A DNA stretch of 6,060 nt, from the NCBI GenBank assembly GCA_017539635.1, contig JAFYCQ010000193.1, positions 1 to 6,060 on the forward strand. The letters run 5' to 3'. Below are positions 1 to 3,606 of this stretch, in pieces. Below the pieces are notes generated by a model. That model did not search any database, was not told the DNA's origin, and was given only the letters and a program-made list of their open reading frames with translations. Both the position numbers and the translations under genes were made by a program. The DNA comes from Oscillospiraceae bacterium (GTDB taxonomy: Bacteria; Bacillota; Clostridia; Oscillospirales; Oscillospiraceae). Position 1 is the stretch's first letter; every line of letters begins with the position of its first letter.

Positions 1-473
1 AGCATTATCTCCACAACGCCGATGGGAGTTTTCGGCAACCGTTTCCCCAGGCCGATGAGCAGGGTATCCCTTGGGCCGCAGCAGTTGCCGGCCCTCATGT
101 ATAGGAACTGCCCTATGGCCATGATGAAAAGCCCCGCCGCCACAATGATTATCCCGGACGCCAGCCCGGCGGTCTCAGGAAACGGGTCAATGTCATTGTA
201 AATCTGTATAAAGTTCCCGGTGAGGACGGCGTCCAGCACCGTTCCCATGCCTATCTTCTCGTGCATGACAATGTCGATGAGCAGGATCACTATCGACATG
301 ACCGTCATGGAAAGGCCGTAGTTCAGCGGAGTGTGCTTTTCTATGCCCAGCCCCAGGCAGTCCCAGGGAGCGACGCCGATGTCGGCTCTGATTATGAGGT
401 GTACCCCCATGGCAAAGACCGCCAGTCCCACAACTATCCAGATCCATTCCTTTATGAGCCGCGCTCTCTCCAT
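1..473 (-). CDS. YczE/YyaS-like integral membrane protein, N-terminal part (C-terminus beyond the window)
   Basis: The visible 157 codons encode a very hydrophobic protein of the YczE/YyaS/YitT-type membrane family, whose molecular function is not established. Likely membrane segments are at residues 9-29, 52-70 and 106-126, with a shorter hydrophobic stretch at 78-92. The recognisable feature is a family signature that occurs twice: RADIGVAPWDCLGLGI at 29-44 and RAGNCCGPRDTLLIGL at 127-142. Both fit A-x-x-G-x-x-P-x-D-x-L, as expected for a protein built from two related halves. ATG at 473-471 is the only reasonable start: an in-frame TGA lies four codons upstream, and GAGG at 484-481 sits 7 nt before the ATG. 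The gene is divergent from the SLH protein gene and is truncated by the left edge, so length and downstream partners are unknown. Family assignment rests on motif recognition. A transport role would be a guess. Confidence 0.8.
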   Translation of the reverse strand, partial: MERARLIKEWIWIVVGLAVFAMGVHLIIRADIGVAPWDCLGLGIEKHTPLNYGLSMTVMSIVILLIDIVMHEKIGMGTVLDAVLTGNFIQIYNDIDPFPETAGLASGIIIVAAGLFIMAIGQFLYMRAGNCCGPRDTLLIGLGKRLPKTPIGVVEIM

Positions 474-480
474 CTTCCTG

Positions 481-484
481 CCTC
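481..484 (-). promoter_or_regulatory. Ribosome binding site of the YczE-like gene
   Basis: On the minus strand GAGG lies 7 nt upstream of the ATG at 473-471. It is a modest Shine-Dalgarno sequence. Together with the in-frame TGA just upstream it fixes the start codon. Confidence 0.6.
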
Positions 485-497
485 AAAACAATGTTGT

Positions 498-526
498 ATT
501 ATAATATTGTAAAGTAAATCTACCGA
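498..526 (-). promoter_or_regulatory. Probable sigma-A promoter of the YczE-like gene
   Basis: The minus strand carries a perfect TATAAT -10 box at 503-498, about 25 nt upstream of the ATG, in a very AT-rich stretch. The -35 element is poor: the best candidate at a 17-bp spacing is TCGGTA at 526-521, matching 3 of 6 consensus bases. The pentamers ACAAT (488-492) and ATTGT (506-510) form an inverted repeat flanking the -10 box and might be an operator, though the arms are short. With a weak -35, this promoter may be weak or need an activator. Confidence 0.45.
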
Positions 527-583
527 AAAAGCAACCGGGAGAGGAAAAATATCTCAGACGGTCCAACAAAAAGAAGCCCCGTA

Positions 584-612
584 TTGACATTTATTTCGCA
601 AATCACTATAAT
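584..612 (+). promoter_or_regulatory. Perfect-consensus sigma-A promoter of the SLH protein gene
   Basis: TTGACA at 584-589 and TATAAT at 607-612 are separated by exactly 17 bp, so both hexamers and the spacer match the housekeeping consensus. Transcription should start near 619-620, giving a leader of about 60 nt before the ATG at 679. Such a promoter suggests strong constitutive expression, as for abundant surface proteins. Within the leader, ATGTT (629-633) and AACAT (640-644) form a short inverted repeat of unclear meaning. Confidence 0.9.
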
Positions 613-664
613 ATAGAAGTAAAAATATATGTTCTATACAACATCTTGAAATAAAACCTGTAAC

Positions 665-670
665 AGGAGG
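665..670 (+). promoter_or_regulatory. Strong ribosome binding site of the SLH protein gene
   Basis: AGGAGG lies 8 nt upstream of the ATG at 679. It is a full Shine-Dalgarno match at ideal spacing and fixes the start that puts the signal peptide at the N-terminus. Confidence 0.85.
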
Positions 671-678
671 ATAACGAA

Positions 679-3399
679 ATGACTGTAACCAAGCGTTCCT
701 TAAAGCGCTGTCTGGCGGTGCTCTTGTCCGTCATCACAGTGCTGTCGCTGTGCCTCGCAGCGGCGCCGGCTTTAGCCTCTTACGTGGGCTATGACGGCGG
801 CTTCCGGTATGAACACGACCCCCGTTTGAATTCAAAGGCCATGGCGGATATAGTTCCCAACTCCAAGGCCGTGTACGGCTATGCCCCCAGCCCTACCGGC
901 TCTCTTACCGAGTATCTCGCCTTTGACTGGGGCGATCCCGACACGGTGGCAAGGTTCCGGGAAGAGCGCATAGCCTATCACACCAGCATAGGCGAAATGT
1001 ACGACCTGCTGGACGAAATGGTGACCTCCGACATTAGTGAGGAAATAATCGCCCGCGTCCTGTGCGCAAAGCGCAACGAGCTGCGCCTCGCCGCCTGCAA
1101 CACAGAGGAGGAGCTGGCCGCCGCCAAGCAGCGGAATATGGAAGTTTACGGCCATGAGGAAGGCCCTCTCCCCGAGGAGCTCTACAACAAATACGGCTCC
1201 TGGGGCGCCGTCATCGAAAAGGCCTTTACAATCAATTCCGGCATGGACGCCTGCTGCGGACTCTATGACGATTATTACTACCTCTACCTCGCCGCCGGCC
1301 AGGTTGAGGATGAAACCAAGCAGGCCGCCACCCGTGAATATTCCGTGGCCTCCTTCGTCAGCGCCTCCGGGCTCTCCGTACCCTCCTCCACCTACTCCGA
1401 CCTTGAGGTCTTCAAGGATTTTGACGACGTTTCCCCCTACTACGGCGGCGATCTTGCCACCGCCGTGGCCGCAGGCGTCATAAAGGGCTATGACGACGGC
1501 ACTCTCAAGCCCAAGGATTTCATCCGCCGTGTCGAGGCGCTGGTCATTCTCTCCCGCTGCCTGCCTGAGCTTCCCACGCTGAACGCCCCCCTGGTGTTTT
1601 CCGACGTGCCCGAGTGGGCAAAGACCGACGTTGACAGACTCAGCGCCGCCGGTCTCGTGCTGGGATACGGCGACGGCACCGTGGGCGCCACCGACAACCT
1701 CACCGTGTATCAGGTGGGCCTGCTGACCGAGCGCATGGAGACGCAGACATATCTCCAGGCCATGAGCAATGCCAACTCCCTTGAGACGCTGATGAAAAAC
1801 CACAAAAGCGTCACGGCAACCATAACCTATTACTCCAACACCGTCACCCGCGAGACCAGCTATCTGACCTCCGACACGCTGGAAATCTCAAACCACCCGG
1901 ACGGTGACAAATTGCTCTACGCGGGCGGAATGGTGCTCTCCGCCAACAAAAAGACCGCAAACCTGTATCTGAGCGCCGACGAGTACGCCAAAGACTTCGC
2001 CTCCGCCGCCGCGGCCTGCATTTTTGACGGCCGCGCCCAGCAGATAACCTCCAGCAAGACGGAAAACGGCCTCCGCTACATAACCACGGAGACCAAGGAC
2101 GCCTCCGTCGTCTCCGACATGCTCCAGAACTACTATAAGGTCACCTATGAGAGCGGCGACGTCATAGTAAGAGATTACGTCTTTGACGCCAACACCTTCG
2201 AGATAATCAGCGCCAACACCTCGGTCAACCGTCCCAACGGCTATGTCGAGACTCTGAGCCGCGCCACCTACGCCTTTGACGCCGCCCACGCCTCCTCCGC
2301 CGAATTTGCCGACTACAACAGCGGCAAGAACAGGACCTCCGTTACCGTTTACTACGCCCTGGAGGATGTCAATGCCTCCTCCACCAGGACCTTCAGCGTA
2401 CCCGACAGCTATGAGCTCGGATTCTACGTAAACGGCATAGTGACCGACGACACCTACACCGATCCCCCCTACACCAAGGCCTACACCGAGACCTCCATCA
2501 AGGGCGTCTCCACCCTGCGGCTCTACATTCCTCTCCAGAAGTCGGTCTCCGGCCCCGACCCCGAGCTGTTCAAAAAGCTCGTAGCCGCCAACAGCGCGGA
2601 AAAACTGCTCGACCGACACGATTCCATCCGCATTGAAGCATTGCAGTATAATAAGGACGGGGAAAAAGCATACGGCAAAAACACCTTTATCGACGGCTCG
2701 ACTTACGCTTACACCGACAGCACAGGATACGCCCAGATGATACAGCAGGATCTGTACATCGAGACCTATTCCGGCAATCACAGCATGATAGTCGAAAACT
2801 TCCTCAACACTCACAAGGCCTATGCCGATCTCCTGGCAGAAAATACCGATTACTGCTCCGTCTATACCGATGAAAAAGAGGTCGTAACCGCCACCACCAG
2901 AGACAAGAGCAGCATCTACGTCACGACTGAAACAACGGATAAGGAATATATCCAGTCGGCCTTCGAATCCGCCAAAGAAAAAGGTATCGCCGACGGATAC
3001 ACCTATGAAAACGGTATGGTGATCGTGTATTACTACGTTTTCGACGCAAACAACTACGACCTCAGATCCGGTACCATGAACATCAGATACCCTGACGGCA
3101 AAGAAGTGCTCTTCTCCAAATATACCTACAATTACGACGGCGGAGTCTATGACGTGGAGGCCACGCCTCTTGCCCCCTACTTCACCGCCACAGAATCCCG
3201 CTACATAACCGTGACCTACGGCGCTGACACCGATAAGCCCTACACCATGAAGTACCAGCTGCCCCAGGGCGCCTACTTCTACATCTACTACGACGGCAAG
3301 CGCATCAGCACCAACGATTTCTACACCGACCCCGCCTGCACCGTCCACTATCAGCGCGGCACCACCGGTGACCTGGTCCTCTATCTCAAAGCCCAGTAA
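679..3399 (+). CDS. Secreted SLH-domain surface protein with a duplicated C-terminal module
   Basis: A complete 906-residue protein, probably exported and held on the cell wall through its SLH repeats. Residues 1-33 form a Sec signal peptide: basic KRSLKR, a hydrophobic core, and APALA cleaved before Ser34. Residues 34-234 are mostly helical-looking and unassigned, with an aromatic stretch around 169-204. Two SLH repeats follow, at about 248-295 (FDDV, AAGVIKGYDDGT, RRVEAL) and 307-354 (FSDV, AAGLVLGYGDGT); the second lacks the usual R-x-E segment. Residues 361-620 and 632-906 are two diverged copies of one beta-rich module. Each contains TTET, then YVFDAN, and ends in an LxLY strand. The end of copy 2 (FYTDPACT, then GDLVLYLKAQ) resembles the tail of InlB B-repeat/Flg_new modules. 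The first part of each module is only vaguely like LolA-type lipoprotein carriers, which is inference. The gene has its own consensus promoter and terminator. Export and SLH content are secure; the function is unknown. Confidence 0.93.
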   Translation: MTVTKRSLKRCLAVLLSVITVLSLCLAAAPALASYVGYDGGFRYEHDPRLNSKAMADIVPNSKAVYGYAPSPTGSLTEYLAFDWGDPDTVARFREERIAYHTSIGEMYDLLDEMVTSDISEEIIARVLCAKRNELRLAACNTEEELAAAKQRNMEVYGHEEGPLPEELYNKYGSWGAVIEKAFTINSGMDACCGLYDDYYYLYLAAGQVEDETKQAATREYSVASFVSASGLSVPSSTYSDLEVFKDFDDVSPYYGGDLATAVAAGVIKGYDDGTLKPKDFIRRVEALVILSRCLPELPTLNAPLVFSDVPEWAKTDVDRLSAAGLVLGYGDGTVGATDNLTVYQVGLLTERMETQTYLQAMSNANSLETLMKNHKSVTATITYYSNTVTRETSYLTSDTLEISNHPDGDKLLYAGGMVLSANKKTANLYLSADEYAKDFASAAAACIFDGRAQQITSSKTENGLRYITTETKDASVVSDMLQNYYKVTYESGDVIVRDYVFDANTFEIISANTSVNRPNGYVETLSRATYAFDAAHASSAEFADYNSGKNRTSVTVYYALEDVNASSTRTFSVPDSYELGFYVNGIVTDDTYTDPPYTKAYTETSIKGVSTLRLYIPLQKSVSGPDPELFKKLVAANSAEKLLDRHDSIRIEALQYNKDGEKAYGKNTFIDGSTYAYTDSTGYAQMIQQDLYIETYSGNHSMIVENFLNTHKAYADLLAENTDYCSVYTDEKEVVTATTRDKSSIYVTTETTDKEYIQSAFESAKEKGIADGYTYENGMVIVYYYVFDANNYDLRSGTMNIRYPDGKEVLFSKYTYNYDGGVYDVEATPLAPYFTATESRYITVTYGADTDKPYTMKYQLPQGAYFYIYYDGKRISTNDFYTDPACTVHYQRGTTGDLVLYLKAQ
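1420..1740 (+). other. Region encoding two SLH (S-layer homology) repeats
   Basis: This stretch encodes residues 248-354. Each repeat follows the SLH pattern: F-x-D-V at the start, a helix ending in A-A-G-(V/L), and G-Y-x-D-G-T. Repeat 1 has the closing helix with R-R-V-E-A-L and a final S-R-C-L. Repeat 2 has TVYQVGLLTERM there, without the usual T-R-x-E. SLH domains in Bacillota usually come as three repeats at one end of the protein and bind pyruvylated secondary cell wall polymer. Only two are recognisable here, in the middle of the chain. Confidence 0.88.
1759..2538 (+). repeat. C-terminal module, copy 1 (protein-level repeat)
   Basis: Encodes residues 361-620 of the SLH protein. Landmarks shared with copy 2 are ANSLETL (365-371), ITTET (468-472), a strand with GDVIV (493-497), YVFDAN (500-505), RPNGYVETLSRATYAFD and the closing LRLYIPLQ (613-620). 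The copies align over essentially the whole module at protein level but are too diverged to be recent DNA duplicates. Confidence 0.8.
2572..3396 (+). repeat. C-terminal module, copy 2 (protein-level repeat)
   Basis: Encodes residues 632-906. Counterparts of the copy 1 landmarks are ANSAEKL (637-643), VTTET (748-752), GMVIV (779-783), YVFDAN (786-791), YPDGKEVLFSKYTYNYD and the closing LVLYLKAQ (899-906). The offset grows from 272 residues at the start to 286 at the end, because copy 2 carries small insertions. By eye its first half uses more AAA/GAA codons than copy 1; no statistic was calculated. Confidence 0.8.
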
Positions 3400-3411
3400 C
3401 CCGCAATTCCA

Positions 3412-3446
3412 AAAAGAGCGCCGGAAAATTCCGGCGCTCTTTTCTT
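3412..3446 (+). terminator. Intrinsic terminator of the SLH protein gene
   Basis: A 13-bp perfect stem pairs 3412-3424 (AAAAGAGCGCCGG side) with 3431-3443 (CCGGCGCTCTTTT) around a 6-nt AAAATT loop. The T-rich end TTTTCTT completes a rho-independent terminator 12 nt after the TAA stop. The left arm is A-rich, so it could also work in the opposite direction, but no convergent gene is seen. It separates the SLH gene from the molybdoenzyme gene. Confidence 0.93.
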
Positions 3447-3490
3447 ATCAATAATTTTTATAAGAAGTAATAAAAAAATTAAATAATTAA

Positions 3491-3520
3491 TTGGAATTTT
3501 TTCAGCAAATGTGCTATAAT
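3491..3520 (+). promoter_or_regulatory. Extended -10 sigma-A promoter of the molybdoenzyme gene
   Basis: TTGGAA at 3491-3496 and a perfect TATAAT at 3515-3520 are 18 bp apart, and TGC directly precedes the -10 hexamer (TGCTATAAT), giving an extended -10 element. About 40 bp of almost pure A/T (3449-3490) precedes the -35 and could act as an UP element. Transcription should begin near 3527, leaving a leader of about 80 nt before the TTG start at 3607. Confidence 0.8.
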
Positions 3521-3545
3521 TACTAACTGAGGAAAACTGCTCCTT

Positions 3546-3597
3546 CCTCCTTTTCCCGGCGGAACATTTTGAAAAAAGTACTGATGAAGGCAGGAGG
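3546..3597 (+). promoter_or_regulatory. Ribosome binding site of the molybdoenzyme gene, with an upstream complementary CCTCCT
   Basis: AGGAGG at 3592-3597 lies 9 nt before TTG at 3607 and is the main reason for choosing that start. The leader also contains CCTCCT at 3546-3551, an exact complement of this Shine-Dalgarno sequence. CCTTC at 3542-3546 is likewise complementary to GAAGG at 3586-3590. The leader RNA could therefore fold back over the ribosome binding site. The Shine-Dalgarno call is strong; the masking structure is inference, since short purine/pyrimidine matches arise easily by chance. Confidence 0.65.
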
Positions 3598-3606
3598 CGA
3601 TACGCT

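Noticed and set aside
261..512. Plus-strand open frame of 83 codons opposite the YczE-like gene
   Set aside because: Its product is polar and featureless, whereas the minus-strand frame carries the duplicated family signature, membrane segments and a supported start.
751..756. Cys25 of the SLH protein signal peptide as a lipobox cysteine
   Set aside because: The residue before it is Leu, not Gly/Ala/Ser, and a normal signal peptidase I site (APALA then Ser) follows.
1888..3348. Long open frame on the minus strand (~486 codons) opposite the SLH gene
   Set aside because: It lies wholly inside a clearly real gene. The translation is Gly/Val-rich low-complexity sequence without domains, as expected opposite codons ending mostly in C. 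No convincing ribosome binding site or promoter was seen.
3527..3606. Molybdenum cofactor riboswitch in the leader of the molybdoenzyme gene
   Set aside because: The leader is only about 80 nt and shows no multi-helix architecture that I can recognise, apart from the simple anti-Shine-Dalgarno match.
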